The notes beneath the pieces were generated by a model. That model was not told the origin of the DNA, made no database searches, and worked only from the letters and a program-made list of their open reading frames with translations. Shown one piece after another: positions 18,092 through 27,705 of a DNA stretch of 64,000 nt (position 1 is the stretch's first letter; each line of letters begins with the position of its first letter). The position numbers and the translations under genes were made by a program. The stretch is taken from NCBI RefSeq assembly GCF_030546805.1, contig NZ_JAUOPC010000011.1, forward strand, positions 62,001 through 126,000, in the 5' to 3' direction. Source of the DNA: Cyclobacterium sp. 1_MG-2023 (GTDB lineage: Bacteria > Bacteroidota > Bacteroidia > Cytophagales > Cyclobacteriaceae).

Positions 18092-19168
18092 ATGATCCCG
18101 GTAACCAAACCTTTTCTACCCCCAATTGAAGATTATGAGCAGTACCTTAAAGGCATATGGTCAAGAAATTGGTTAACGAACAATGGACCTCTTGTTAACG
18201 AATTCGAATTAAAAATTAAAGATTTACTTGGACTAAATCATTTTTTGTTTTTAGGAAATGGAACACTTGCACTTCAAATTGCGCTAAAAGCTTTAAAAAT
18301 TAAGGGAGAAGTAATTACCACTCCATTTTCCTATGTTGCTACTACGAGTAGCCTGGTTTGGGAAGGTTGTATGCCTGTTTATGTAGACATTGATCCAAAA
18401 ACTTTAAATATCGATGCCAATAAAGTTGAAGCGGCAATAAACCCCAATACTTCGGCGATTATGGCTACCCACGTTTTTGGAAATCCCTGTGAAATAGATG
18501 AATTAAATAGAATCGCCAAAAAGCATGGATTAAAAGTGATATATGACGGAGCCCATGCTTTTGGTGTTACTTTTAAAGGGAAAAGTATTTTTAGCTATGG
18601 TGATATTAGTACCACCAGTTTCCATGCTACTAAAATTTTTCATACCGTAGAAGGGGGAGGAGTCTTTAGCGAGAATCAGGAATTGATTAAGAGGATGGGC
18701 TATTTGCGAAATTTTGGGCATGATGGTTTTGATAAATTTAATGGACCAGGCATAAATGCCAAAAATTCTGAATACCATGCAGCAATGGGCTTATCAAACC
18801 TACCTTATTATGAATCGATCATCAGTCACAGGAGGGACTTAACTAACAAATACAATAAGTTCTTTAAAAATACAGTCTCCATAAAAGATAAAATTCAAAT
18901 TATTCCTTCTGAAAATTATTCATATTATCCCGTAATCTTTGAAAGTGAGGAATTATTGTTAAATATAAAAAATAAATTGGGTCAACATGAAATAAGCTGT
19001 AGGAGGTATTTTTATCCCAGTCTCAATGAATTAGACTATGTTAACGGAGACGCACCGATTTCCCAAAATTTAAGTCGAAGAATTTTATGCCTTCCTTTGT
19101 ATTATGACTTAAGCTTTTCAGAGCAACAGCTTATTTGCGAATTAATAAATGATCAGTTTAAAGATTAA
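18092..19168 (+). CDS. DegT/DnrJ/EryC1/StrS-type sugar aminotransferase (VioA/WecE-like)
   Basis: 358 residues. The N-terminus (IPVTKPFLPP, then WSRNWLTNNGP) and the segment TTPFSYVATTSSLVWEG closely follow VioA-type enzymes that aminate dTDP-4-keto-6-deoxyglucose at C4. The PLP lysine is Lys181 in SFHATKIFHTVEGG. The product would be dTDP-Qui4N, or dTDP-Fuc4N if it acts like WecE. Two acetyltransferases in the cluster (12381 and 19829) could complete the N-acetyl sugar, and a WecF-like transferase (24334) could use it. The dTDP-4-keto sugar synthesis genes (RmlA/RmlB types) are not in this window. The gene overlaps the sulfotransferase gene by 20 bases. Confidence 0.85.
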   Translation: MIPVTKPFLPPIEDYEQYLKGIWSRNWLTNNGPLVNEFELKIKDLLGLNHFLFLGNGTLALQIALKALKIKGEVITTPFSYVATTSSLVWEGCMPVYVDIDPKTLNIDANKVEAAINPNTSAIMATHVFGNPCEIDELNRIAKKHGLKVIYDGAHAFGVTFKGKSIFSYGDISTTSFHATKIFHTVEGGGVFSENQELIKRMGYLRNFGHDGFDKFNGPGINAKNSEYHAAMGLSNLPYYESIISHRRDLTNKYNKFFKNTVSIKDKIQIIPSENYSYYPVIFESEELLLNIKNKLGQHEISCRRYFYPSLNELDYVNGDAPISQNLSRRILCLPLYYDLSFSEQQLICELINDQFKD

Positions 19169-19820
19169 AATAGCCAGCTTTATTAATAGGGCTAAGGTTT
19201 TTGGTAAACCTAAAGTCTTTTGTATAGGGTTTAATAAAACAGGAACTACTTCATTGAAAGTCCTTTTTTCCAAATTGGGTTTTGTCGTAGGTGATCAAAG
19301 TGAAGCTGAATTCCTACTTTCAGAGATTCAAATGGGTAATTTTGAAGGCTTGTTGAAACATATAGAAAAAGCCCAGTTCTTTCAAGATTATCCATTTAGC
19401 ACCCCAAATACCTATAAGGTTTTGGATGAAAAATACCCCAATGCGAAGTTTATTTTAAGTGTTAGGGACTCACCAGAGGAATGGTACAACTCTTTAGTGA
19501 AATTTCATTCATTAAAATTTAACAATGGAAATTCCCCTACAGTAAAGTCCCTAAAGGAAGGTGATTATATATATAAAGGATGGATATGGGAGTTTTTAAG
19601 CCAGGTATATGGTTTTGAGGAGGACAAGGATTTATATAACAAAGCATTTTTGATTAACCTCTACTTAAATCATATTGAAGAGGTGAAAGAATATTTCAAA
19701 GGAAGAGAAGACAAATTAATTGTCATTAACCTTCAGGATGAGGGAGGAGTAGAGAAATTGTTTCAATTTTTAAATATCAAGGCTTCAATTTCTGAATTTC
19801 CTTGGGTAAATAAATCTTAA
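19149..19820 (+). CDS. Sulfotransferase family protein
   Basis: 223 residues. The P-loop-like PAPS-binding motif GFNKTGTTSL is at residues 27-36, and the 3'-phosphate-binding segment FILSVRDSPEEWYNSL lies about 90 residues on, as in PAPS-dependent sulfotransferases. The predicted reaction is transfer of sulfate from PAPS to a sugar hydroxyl, so the polymer is probably sulfated, a trait known in marine exopolysaccharides. The ATG is inside the end of the aminotransferase gene, which implies translational coupling. No signal or membrane helix is seen. Confidence 0.8.
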   Translation: MISLKIKIASFINRAKVFGKPKVFCIGFNKTGTTSLKVLFSKLGFVVGDQSEAEFLLSEIQMGNFEGLLKHIEKAQFFQDYPFSTPNTYKVLDEKYPNAKFILSVRDSPEEWYNSLVKFHSLKFNNGNSPTVKSLKEGDYIYKGWIWEFLSQVYGFEEDKDLYNKAFLINLYLNHIEEVKEYFKGREDKLIVINLQDEGGVEKLFQFLNIKASISEFPWVNKS

Positions 19821-19828
19821 TAAATAAA

Positions 19829-20449
19829 ATGGTAATAGCAGGTGCTGGTGGACATGCCATGGAGGTTTTAGATGTGTTAGTGGCCCAAAAAAAAGATGAG
19901 GGCGCTATTTTTTATGATGATTTTACAGAAGAATTGATTTTTCAAAATGCCTATTCCATTATTAAGAATCAAATCGACATAAAAATCCAATTTGGTATTG
20001 ACCCTAGGTTTATTCTAGGAGTTGGAGATGGTAAAACCAGAGCATATTTCACTAAAATGTTCTCTTCTTTGGGAGGAATACCCACTGAAATAAGAGCAAA
20101 ATCTGCAATAATAAGTAGTTATGCAAAACTTGAATTGACGGATGTTTTTAATTTTTGTTTTATAGGCGCGAATGTTATCTCAGGAAAAGGAACTTTAATT
20201 AATTCAGGAAGCCAGATTCATCATGAAACACAAATTGGACAGTTTTCATCTATTAATCCAGGGGTACAACTACTTGGGAAATGTAGCATAGGTAATTTTT
20301 GCTCCATTGGAGCAGGAGCAATTGTTTTACCTGGAGTGAAAATAGGGGATAATGCTATAATAGGTGCAGGAACCGTTGTGACTAAGAATGTCCCTGACAA
20401 TTGCACAGTCGTAGGTGTGCCAGGAAGAGTAATAAAAAAAATTGCCTGA
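19829..20449 (+). CDS. NeuD/PglD/VioB-like sugar O- or N-acetyltransferase (left-handed beta-helix)
   Basis: 206 residues. An N-terminal Rossmann-like part (VIAGAGGHAMEVLDVL) is followed by hexapeptide repeats (GKCSIGNFCSIGAGAIVLPG, then IGDNAIIGAGTVVTKNV) that make the trimeric beta-helix. PglD and VioB enzymes of this family acetylate the 4-amino group of UDP- or dTDP-4-amino-6-deoxysugars; NeuD acts on sialic acid. Because the VioA-like aminotransferase is two genes upstream, a VioB-like role is plausible. The WecD-like GNAT at 12381 is the competing candidate for the same step. Confidence 0.8.
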   Translation: MVIAGAGGHAMEVLDVLVAQKKDEGAIFYDDFTEELIFQNAYSIIKNQIDIKIQFGIDPRFILGVGDGKTRAYFTKMFSSLGGIPTEIRAKSAIISSYAKLELTDVFNFCFIGANVISGKGTLINSGSQIHHETQIGQFSSINPGVQLLGKCSIGNFCSIGAGAIVLPGVKIGDNAIIGAGTVVTKNVPDNCTVVGVPGRVIKKIA

Positions 20450-20461
20450 ACTTTTTAATTT

Positions 20462-21394
20462 ATGAAATTAAAAGATAACAACCCCTTAGTGAGTGTTTGC
20501 ATGATTACCTATAACCATGCAAACTATATTAAAAAGGCAATTATTGGAGTATTAGATCAAAAATATGCGGGAGATATTGAACTGGTTATTTTAAATGACA
20601 AATCTCCTGACGATACAGATTCTAAAGTTTTGGAGATAATTGAGAAGTATGATAAAAATAATGTAATTAGATATTTTAAAAACGATGAAAATTTAGGTGT
20701 AATGTCTAATTTTTATAAGGCTTTAAATTTGTGCAGAGGTAAATACATAGCTTTATGCGAAGGAGATGACTTTTGGACGGATTCAAACAAACTTGCAATT
20801 CAGATTCAATTTTTAGAAAAAAATGAAAGTTATTCTTTTTCGTTTCATAAGGCTTGTAAGGTTAAGAATGAGAATGATGATACTATCTTTTCAGTTTTTC
20901 CAATAAAATCAAAGACTAGTATAATTAAAGTAAAAGAATTTTTTAGAATGGGAGGTAAAGCAACATCTTCTATCGTTTTTAGAAATAAAATTGATTTTGA
21001 TATCATTAAAATAAATCATAGTCACGGTGATTTCTTACTTTATTTGAAGTTTTTTGAAATTGGAAATGGAATATATATTGACCAAATAATGAGTTCGTAT
21101 AGAGGGCATATTCATGGAATTTCATTTAATAAAGGGTCAATTGGTTATCAGAAAAAAAGAATACAAGAGTTATACGAAGAATACGAACTTATTCATAATA
21201 ATGAAATAAAGGATCAAATTAAATATCAAATAGTTTTTCATATTTTTCATTTGATTCTTCAAAATAAATCAAGCCTAAGTAAAGATGATCTTATTTTTTA
21301 TCTATCTAAAATATTAGTATCCAAACACTTCTATTCAATATTCTTGACGTTTATGAAAAGATGGATATTAATTAAAGTACTTTTAAATGAGTAG
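20462..21394 (+). CDS. Family 2 glycosyltransferase
   Basis: 310 residues. GT-A fold signatures are VSVCMITYNHANYIKKAI at the N-terminus, LVILNDKSPDDT and the metal-site CEGDDFWTD at about residue 100. It probably adds one sugar to the lipid-linked repeat unit in the cytoplasm. This gene opens the AT-rich stretch of the cluster: codon third positions are almost all A or T. It overlaps the next gene by 8 bases. Confidence 0.85.
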   Translation: MKLKDNNPLVSVCMITYNHANYIKKAIIGVLDQKYAGDIELVILNDKSPDDTDSKVLEIIEKYDKNNVIRYFKNDENLGVMSNFYKALNLCRGKYIALCEGDDFWTDSNKLAIQIQFLEKNESYSFSFHKACKVKNENDDTIFSVFPIKSKTSIIKVKEFFRMGGKATSSIVFRNKIDFDIIKINHSHGDFLLYLKFFEIGNGIYIDQIMSSYRGHIHGISFNKGSIGYQKKRIQELYEEYELIHNNEIKDQIKYQIVFHIFHLILQNKSSLSKDDLIFYLSKILVSKHFYSIFLTFMKRWILIKVLLNE

Positions 21395-22634
21395 AAAGAT
21401 CACATTTATACTTAATGAATTTCCAGCTTTATCTGAAACATTCATATTAAATCAAATTGTTTATTGTGTTGAGAATGGTTTTGAAGTTTGTATAGTTTCA
21501 AGATCAGTAGGAGATTTAAAAAAAGTACATCCTCAAGTCAATAAGTATTCATTATTGGATAAAACTATTTTTATTCCTCCTGTACCTAAAAATATTATTG
21601 AACGTTTTATTAAAATAATTAGATCATATTTAGATAATTATTCTGTTAAATATATTTTTGAATCTTTAAAATTTTTCAACATAATTAAATATGGTATTCA
21701 TGCATTATCTTTATATATCCCATATAATTATATTTATTTAAATAAAATTCAAAATTCTTCCATAATTCATGCTCATTTTGGACATTCTGGAAGATTCATT
21801 TGTTTATACAAGAAGTCTAAAATATTTAAAGATATTCCTGTTATTGTATCATTCCATGGTGTTGATATCATACCTAAATTTATTTCCTTATACAAAAAAA
21901 ACTACTCAAATATATTTAAACATTCTTCAGAATTATTAGTAAATAATAATTATAGTAAGGAACTTTTGTTAAAAATTAACTCCAAAATTGAAGATAAAAT
22001 TTCTATTTTACCAGTTGGTGTAGATACAGAACTTTTTCAAAAGCCAGAGTTAATTTCAAAAAAGGATTCAGTAATTAACATTGTTTTTTGTAGTCGATTG
22101 ATTTCACTTAAAGGCCCATTAAATGCCCTTAAAATATTTAAAAACACTATTTCTAAAAGTTCAATATCTCTTAAATTAACCATTATAGGTGCTGGGCCTG
22201 AGCTTCAAATATTAGAAGATTATGTTTTTTCCAACAATCTTAATGATAAAGTTCATTTCACAGGAGGTTTGGTTCAAAATGATATTAAGCATTATTTTTC
22301 AATCGGTGATATTTTTATTTACACAGGTATACCAGACCCAATTAATGGCCGTGAAGAAATTCAAGGTTTAGTTATTCAAGAGGCACAATCTATGGAAATG
22401 CCAGTAGTCTGTTCAAATGTTGGGGGAGTAAAATACGGAATTATTAATGGTGGTACCGGATACCTTGTTCCGTCTGGGAATATTGAGACTTTTTCTGATA
22501 GACTGTTAACACTTATAAATAATAACAATTTAAGGCTTGAATTTGGGAAAAGGAGTCGTGAATTTATTATAAATAATTTTGAACAAAGTGTTCTAAATAA
22601 AAAATTAATTAATATTTATTTTAAGTATATGTGA
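21387..22634 (+). CDS. Family 4 (GT-B) glycosyltransferase
   Basis: 415 residues. The N-terminal domain starts ITFILNEFPALSETFI, and the C-terminal nucleotide-sugar domain has FCSRLISLKGPLNAL, LTIIGAGPE and the acidic motif EIQGLVIQEAQSMEMPVV with GGVKYGI. EFPALSETFI-type N-termini are typical of exopolysaccharide transferases such as WcaL/AmsK. It is very AT-rich: bases 22561-22620 contain only five G or C. Confidence 0.85.
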   Translation: MSRKITFILNEFPALSETFILNQIVYCVENGFEVCIVSRSVGDLKKVHPQVNKYSLLDKTIFIPPVPKNIIERFIKIIRSYLDNYSVKYIFESLKFFNIIKYGIHALSLYIPYNYIYLNKIQNSSIIHAHFGHSGRFICLYKKSKIFKDIPVIVSFHGVDIIPKFISLYKKNYSNIFKHSSELLVNNNYSKELLLKINSKIEDKISILPVGVDTELFQKPELISKKDSVINIVFCSRLISLKGPLNALKIFKNTISKSSISLKLTIIGAGPELQILEDYVFSNNLNDKVHFTGGLVQNDIKHYFSIGDIFIYTGIPDPINGREEIQGLVIQEAQSMEMPVVCSNVGGVKYGIINGGTGYLVPSGNIETFSDRLLTLINNNNLRLEFGKRSREFIINNFEQSVLNKKLINIYFKYM

Positions 22635-22637
22635 TTT

Positions 22638-23465
22638 ATGAAATTTCAGCACTTTTTGTTAACCAGGTTTAATGTTGCATATATTGAAAGATGTGAAATT
22701 AAAAATATTGAACCTGAAATTTGGTTAAAAAATAGGATGGAATTATTTATTCAGTACTGTATTCCAGCTGTTTTAAAGCAATCATCAAAAAAATTTGTTT
22801 GGTTAATTTATTTTGATTCTAGAACTGAACAAAAATACATAGAATATATTTCAAAAAAAATATCATCAATTTCTTTTAAAATATGCCTCATGGATGGAGG
22901 TTTTAAAGATTTATCTGATATTATAATTAAAGATTTATCCTCTATGCTAATCCCTAATTGTAGTCATATGATTACTTCAAGGTTAGACTCGGATGATCTA
23001 ATTTCTTTTGATTATATTGAAAAAGTACAAAATGTTTTTAATTATCAGGATTATATGCCTGTTAATTTTGACAAAGGATTTTTATATCATAAAGGCAAAT
23101 TTGTTTTGGGTACTGTTGTTCATAAGTGTAATCCATTTATTTCATTAATTGAAAGAGTTCCTTTAGACAAAAAAGTGAAATCAGTTTGGTTTAAAAAGCA
23201 TACTGAATATTATAGGGATAATCAGACTTTCCATATCAAGAGTGGAAAAAGAATGTGGTGTATGATTATTCATGAAATAAATGTTAGTTCGGGTTTTTTT
23301 GCCAAACCATTGATTTTTACTGATTTCCATTTGCTTAAAGATTTTAGTTTTAATTATCAAGAATTCCCTAAATTATCTGATAGATTTATTTTTTTATATT
23401 TTTATTTAAAAAGGAGGGTTAAAATGAAATTATTAGCTCTTAAATTTTACCTTAATAAAATATGA
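22638..23465 (+). CDS. Rhamnosyltransferase-like glycosyltransferase
   Basis: 275 residues. It begins FQHFLLTRFNVAY, followed by IQYCIPAVLKQSSKKFVWLI and the acidic motif TSRLDSDDLIS, the pattern of the family named putative rhamnosyl transferase (PF11316 in my memory). It is a GT-A type enzyme. The sugar specificity implied by the family name is weakly supported. The stop overlaps the next start in an ATGA quartet. Confidence 0.65.
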   Translation: MKFQHFLLTRFNVAYIERCEIKNIEPEIWLKNRMELFIQYCIPAVLKQSSKKFVWLIYFDSRTEQKYIEYISKKISSISFKICLMDGGFKDLSDIIIKDLSSMLIPNCSHMITSRLDSDDLISFDYIEKVQNVFNYQDYMPVNFDKGFLYHKGKFVLGTVVHKCNPFISLIERVPLDKKVKSVWFKKHTEYYRDNQTFHIKSGKRMWCMIIHEINVSSGFFAKPLIFTDFHLLKDFSFNYQEFPKLSDRFIFLYFYLKRRVKMKLLALKFYLNKI

Positions 23466-24337
23466 TATTTTCAGTGGTTATACCTGTTTATAACGATTTC
23501 GATAGGTTAAAATTAACTTTAGATTCACTCAATTGTCAAACTTTTGATTATTCTCTTTTTGAAATAATTATTGTTGACAATAATTCTTCTTCGCCCATCC
23601 TTGATTTTAATTCACTGTATCCTGATTTGGATTTACGGGTCATTAAAGAATCTAAAATTGGTTCATATGCCGCTAGGAATACAGGGATAAGAAACGCAAA
23701 GTATGATATTATTGCTTTAACTGATTCTGATTGTATTCCTGATAAAAATTGGCTTAGAAATGCTTATAGATACTTTAGAATTGATAAAGATAATAAAATA
23801 GGTATTTTAACTGGTAAAGTGCCATTATTTTATCGAGATCAGTTTAAATTGTCGTTTGCTGAAACTTATGAAAAATATACAGGTTTTGATTTTTTAGCAT
23901 ATTCTAAGGATAATTCATGCGGTGCAGGAAACTGGTTTTCCTATAAGTCAATATTTTATTCAATTTCATTTTTTGATGATACTCTTAAATCAAATGGTGA
24001 TACTAAATTATCTAAAATTATTAGTAATAGTGTGCCACTATATTATTCTGAATATATAACAGTATTTCATCCATCGAGATATTTCGTACATGAAATAGTT
24101 TATAAATATAGAAGGCTCATTGGTGGTACTTATCAAAGAAGATTTAAAGGCGATTTAACCGGCTTCATTCGGTTTATGCTTATTTTTTCATATAAGAGAG
24201 TTACTTTTTCAATTAAAAAGTTGTTTACAATAAATTTTGTAGATTCTTTCAAAATTTTAATTGTTTCTTTTTTAATTTTCTTTGGAAGCTGGTCAGAATT
24301 TTTTAATATCTTAATCGGTAAGGACACTAAAAGATGA
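23462..24337 (+). CDS. Family 2 glycosyltransferase
   Basis: 291 residues. Motifs are FSVVIPVYNDFDRLKLTLDS, IIIVDNNSSS, GSYAARNTGIRNAKYD and the metal site LTDSDCIPDKNWL. The C-terminus has a hydrophobic segment (ILIVSFLIFFGSW) that could hold it at the membrane. Both ends share ATGA overlaps with neighbours. It is AT-rich like the surrounding genes. Confidence 0.82.
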   Translation: MIFSVVIPVYNDFDRLKLTLDSLNCQTFDYSLFEIIIVDNNSSSPILDFNSLYPDLDLRVIKESKIGSYAARNTGIRNAKYDIIALTDSDCIPDKNWLRNAYRYFRIDKDNKIGILTGKVPLFYRDQFKLSFAETYEKYTGFDFLAYSKDNSCGAGNWFSYKSIFYSISFFDDTLKSNGDTKLSKIISNSVPLYYSEYITVFHPSRYFVHEIVYKYRRLIGGTYQRRFKGDLTGFIRFMLIFSYKRVTFSIKKLFTINFVDSFKILIVSFLIFFGSWSEFFNILIGKDTKR

Positions 24338-25446
24338 TTTATCACATTCTGAATGATGAAAAGTTTTCTGATTGGGTAATAGAATCGTTTAAGAAATTTA
24401 ACGGAGATGAAAATCATAGATTTTTTTTAGTTTCTAATTCTAAATCATCTAAATATTTTAATGATCCATCTGTAAAGTTTGTCTCCAAATATTTTTTTTT
24501 AAATGATTTTATACCACTTGACCATGACGTAGTCATTTTTTATTTCTTGCATCTACATAATATTTCCTTTTTACTAAAACGAAAAAACTTAAAATGTAAA
24601 AAAATTTGGATAGGATATGGAGCTGATTATTATTATTACTTGTTAAACTCAACTTCTTTTCAATCTCTTTATTTAAAAATTACACAAAATTTATTTTATT
24701 CATTTAATGGGCATTTTTTGTTTAAACGTATAGCCTTAGCTATTTATCAAAAAATATTTCTATATGGAAAAGTATTGCCTGCACTTAAGACTTTGACTCA
24801 TTTCGCACCAATTATACCAAATGAGTTCTCAATTATTAAGGACAAGTATCCCTCTTTAAATTTTGATTGTATAGATTTTACATTTGGTGATGTGAGTTAC
24901 CTTAATCAAAACAATAAGTTTCACAAGGGTGAAAATATTCTCTTGGGCAATAGTGCCACATTTTCTTGTAATCATATTGATATTTTGGAATCCATCAATC
25001 ATTTGGGAATTACAAATAAAATCGTAATCCCTCTTAGTTATGGTCATGCTAAATATAAGGACTTCCTAATTGATTACATTCCTAAAAATTATCCTAATTT
25101 GAATTTTGAAATTCTTGGGAAGTTCTTGCCTTTAAATGAGTACAACCAAATCCTTAATCAATGTGGTTTTGCCATAATGCCTCATTTGCGTCAACAAGGA
25201 ATGGGTAATATTTATTCATTATTGTATTCAGGAACAAAATTATTTTTATTTAAAAAAAATCCTGTTTATGAATTTTTAAAGGGTTTAGGGGTGTGTTTTT
25301 ACGCTATAGAGGATTTAATGTTGAATGCTAAACTTTTAATTTCACCTTTAGCACAGGATGAAATGGATCAAAATCGAAAGATTATTATTAACCATTATTC
25401 AAAAGAAAAGTCCTTTGAAAGGATCCAAAAGATTGTTAAACTTTGA
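24334..25446 (+). CDS. WecF-like (GT56) 4-acetamido-4,6-dideoxyhexose transferase
   Basis: 370 residues. The start IYHILNDEKFSDWVIESF, the midsection KIWIGYGADYYYY, ILLGNSATFSCNHIDIL, and the C-terminal MPHLRQQGMGNIYSLL with a downstream LFKKNPVYEFL match the layout of E. coli WecF, which transfers Fuc4NAc to lipid II of enterobacterial common antigen. Together with the aminotransferase (18092) and acetyltransferases (12381, 19829) it makes a coherent route for a 4-amino-dideoxyhexose in the repeat unit. Sequence identity was not measured. Confidence 0.72.
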   Translation: MIYHILNDEKFSDWVIESFKKFNGDENHRFFLVSNSKSSKYFNDPSVKFVSKYFFLNDFIPLDHDVVIFYFLHLHNISFLLKRKNLKCKKIWIGYGADYYYYLLNSTSFQSLYLKITQNLFYSFNGHFLFKRIALAIYQKIFLYGKVLPALKTLTHFAPIIPNEFSIIKDKYPSLNFDCIDFTFGDVSYLNQNNKFHKGENILLGNSATFSCNHIDILESINHLGITNKIVIPLSYGHAKYKDFLIDYIPKNYPNLNFEILGKFLPLNEYNQILNQCGFAIMPHLRQQGMGNIYSLLYSGTKLFLFKKNPVYEFLKGLGVCFYAIEDLMLNAKLLISPLAQDEMDQNRKIIINHYSKEKSFERIQKIVKL

Positions 25447-26555
25447 AAATTTGTAGAATAATTAGTCAATTGGATTTTGGAGGAGTTGAACAAAGACTGA
25501 AATTAACCTCTAGCTTTTTTATTGACAATACCGATCATGAATTAATCATTCTTGTTTTAGGCAGTGGTGGAAGGATTTGCCGCGAAATTGAAATTATGGG
25601 TATTTCGGTAAAAGTATTAAATGAAAAAGTTAAAATTCCAAACGTCAAATTAATATCTAAAATTTTAAAATTTTTGCAGTTTCATAATCCCGATGTCATT
25701 CATTCTTCTGGTGCTGAGGCCAATTTCCATGGATTATTGGCTGGCTTTATCTTTCAAACCCCTGTCAGAATAGGAGAGGAAATTGGTTTCCCCAATCATG
25801 GTTTAATTTTCCGTAATCTTTTTAAGTTTATTTATCTCACTTCTCACCAAGTAATTGCTATTTCCAAAGCCGTTGGGAAACGGTTGATTGAATTAAGCGA
25901 GGTGAGTAAAATGAAAATAACCGTAGTTTACAATCCTGTTGCTATTTCAAATAGAGAAAAGGCCTTAGTAAATGATGATTTCGTAGATAATGATAATTTA
26001 AAATTAGAATTTAACAAAATATTTGTTACTACTTGTCGGCTTGTCCCAATCAAAAATCTTCAACTTTTAATCCAGGTTTTTCATGAATTCTTAAAAGTTC
26101 AAGGCAACGAAAATTCTGTTCTATGGATTATTGGAGAAGGACCTGAAAAAGGTGAATTAGTAAAATTAACTGAACTGTATCAAATTTCCGAAAAGGTTGT
26201 TTTTTTCGGATTTATAAAAAATGTTATTCCTTTTTTGATGAAATCCGATGTTTTTATTTTACCCTCTTTGTCTGAAGGCTTTTCAATATCTTTGGTTGAG
26301 GCCATGCTTTGTGGTTTACCCGTTATTTCTACCCAAGTTGGCGGGCCTTCAGAAATCATTACTTCTGGAAAAAATGGATTATTATTTGATCCAAAAAATG
26401 GTTCTCAGTTGCTTTCTTTAATGGAGTTGGTTAGTCATATGACCCAAGAAGAAAAGGAAAGATTAAAGAAAAATGCAATTGAAAGAGGTTCTGATTTTAC
26501 AGTTTCAAAATATGGAAATAGTTTATTGAAATTATATTATAATTTACGTTCTTAA
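25443..26555 (+). CDS. Family 4 glycosyltransferase
   Basis: 370 residues from a TTG start that overlaps the previous stop as TTGA. The N-terminus IISQLDFGGVEQRL is the donor-side loop common in GT4 exopolysaccharide enzymes; the C-terminal domain has TCRLVPIKNLQLLIQVF, WIIGEGPEKGEL and the E-x7-E motif SEGFSISLVEAMLCGLPVI. It is predicted to be cytosolic. It marks the change from strongly AT-rich genes back toward the base composition of the rest of the window. Confidence 0.87.
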   Translation: MKICRIISQLDFGGVEQRLKLTSSFFIDNTDHELIILVLGSGGRICREIEIMGISVKVLNEKVKIPNVKLISKILKFLQFHNPDVIHSSGAEANFHGLLAGFIFQTPVRIGEEIGFPNHGLIFRNLFKFIYLTSHQVIAISKAVGKRLIELSEVSKMKITVVYNPVAISNREKALVNDDFVDNDNLKLEFNKIFVTTCRLVPIKNLQLLIQVFHEFLKVQGNENSVLWIIGEGPEKGELVKLTELYQISEKVVFFGFIKNVIPFLMKSDVFILPSLSEGFSISLVEAMLCGLPVISTQVGGPSEIITSGKNGLLFDPKNGSQLLSLMELVSHMTQEEKERLKKNAIERGSDFTVSKYGNSLLKLYYNLRS

Positions 26556-26575
26556 CCAGTTAAGCAAAAGAAATT

Positions 26576-27691
26576 TTGAAAAAAATAAAAATTTTGAATT
26601 GCATTGAAACAATTTCATCTGGTGGGGTAGAGGTAATGCGTCTTGGCTTTGCAAGACATTATAATAAAGATCGTTTTGATTTGCGGATTGTCTGTACCAA
26701 TGCCAAAGGGCCGATTAAATTGGCTTTAGAAAACGAAGGTATTCAGCTATATCAGGTTGGGTCTTTCAAAACTCCTTTTGAAATTGGGAAATATAGAAAG
26801 GTATTAACCATTATTAAAGAGTTTTCCCCAGATATTATCCATGGGGCGGTTTTTGAAGGGATGTGTATGGCAAGTATCTGTGGTTTTCTTGGGAAAGTTC
26901 CAGTTATCATTTTAGAGGAAACTTCAGATCCTCAAAAACGATCCCTTAAGGCCATTTGGCTTCAAAGACAATTGGCAAAATTAGCGGACCTTGTTATAGG
27001 TATTTCTCCTTCGGTTACTCAGTATTTGATAAAGAAAGCTAGAATACCTGCCAACAAGGTATACCTGCTAAATAATGCAGTTGATAACCAGAATTTTATT
27101 TCCAAAGGGGAAAATTTTAAAAGGGAAGATATAGGCCTTAATGGGTCAGATTACATATTGGGTTCGGTGGGACGTGTACATGACCATGTTAAAAAGTATT
27201 CTGATATTATAAAGGCAATAAAAATCCTGAACTATTCTCATATAAAGTTTTTACTGATTGGCGATGGACCAGATCTAGTTTATTTGAAAGGTCTTGCTTT
27301 AGAGTTGGGAATTGAAAAACAATTCATATCGTTAGGGTTTAAAGAGGATACAGCAACCTATTATAAGATAATGGACTGCTTCTGTATTCCAAGTGCACAA
27401 GAGGGTTTTGGATTGGTGGCTGTTGAAGCGATGTTCCATCAATTGCCAGTTATTGCAACTGAAGTAGGCGGATTAAAAGATGTAGTTCAAAATGAGCAAA
27501 CGGGGATTTTGGTTCCTCCATCGGATCCTCAAAGCATTGCAAATGGCATTAATTATTTGATTAATAATCCTGAAAGCAGTTTGAAAATGGGTGAAGAAGG
27601 TTATTTGAGGGCTTCAAAAATGTATGGTATTTCGACCTATACAAGCTCACTTGAAAAGCTTTACGATTCTCTCTTAACAAAAAACCGTTAA
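26576..27691 (+). CDS. Family 4 glycosyltransferase
   Basis: 371 residues from TTG 26576. It shares the GT4 layout with its upstream neighbour: ETISSGGVEVMRLGFARHY, VGRVHDHVKKYSDIIKAI, LLIGDGPDLVYL and SAQEGFGLVAVEAMFHQLPV. The two may be old duplicates but have diverged widely. It probably adds a sugar late in repeat-unit assembly. The substrate is unknown. Confidence 0.87.
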   Translation: MKKIKILNCIETISSGGVEVMRLGFARHYNKDRFDLRIVCTNAKGPIKLALENEGIQLYQVGSFKTPFEIGKYRKVLTIIKEFSPDIIHGAVFEGMCMASICGFLGKVPVIILEETSDPQKRSLKAIWLQRQLAKLADLVIGISPSVTQYLIKKARIPANKVYLLNNAVDNQNFISKGENFKREDIGLNGSDYILGSVGRVHDHVKKYSDIIKAIKILNYSHIKFLLIGDGPDLVYLKGLALELGIEKQFISLGFKEDTATYYKIMDCFCIPSAQEGFGLVAVEAMFHQLPVIATEVGGLKDVVQNEQTGILVPPSDPQSIANGINYLINNPESSLKMGEEGYLRASKMYGISTYTSSLEKLYDSLLTKNR

Positions 27692-27705
27692 TAAATTTCT
27701 ATAAG

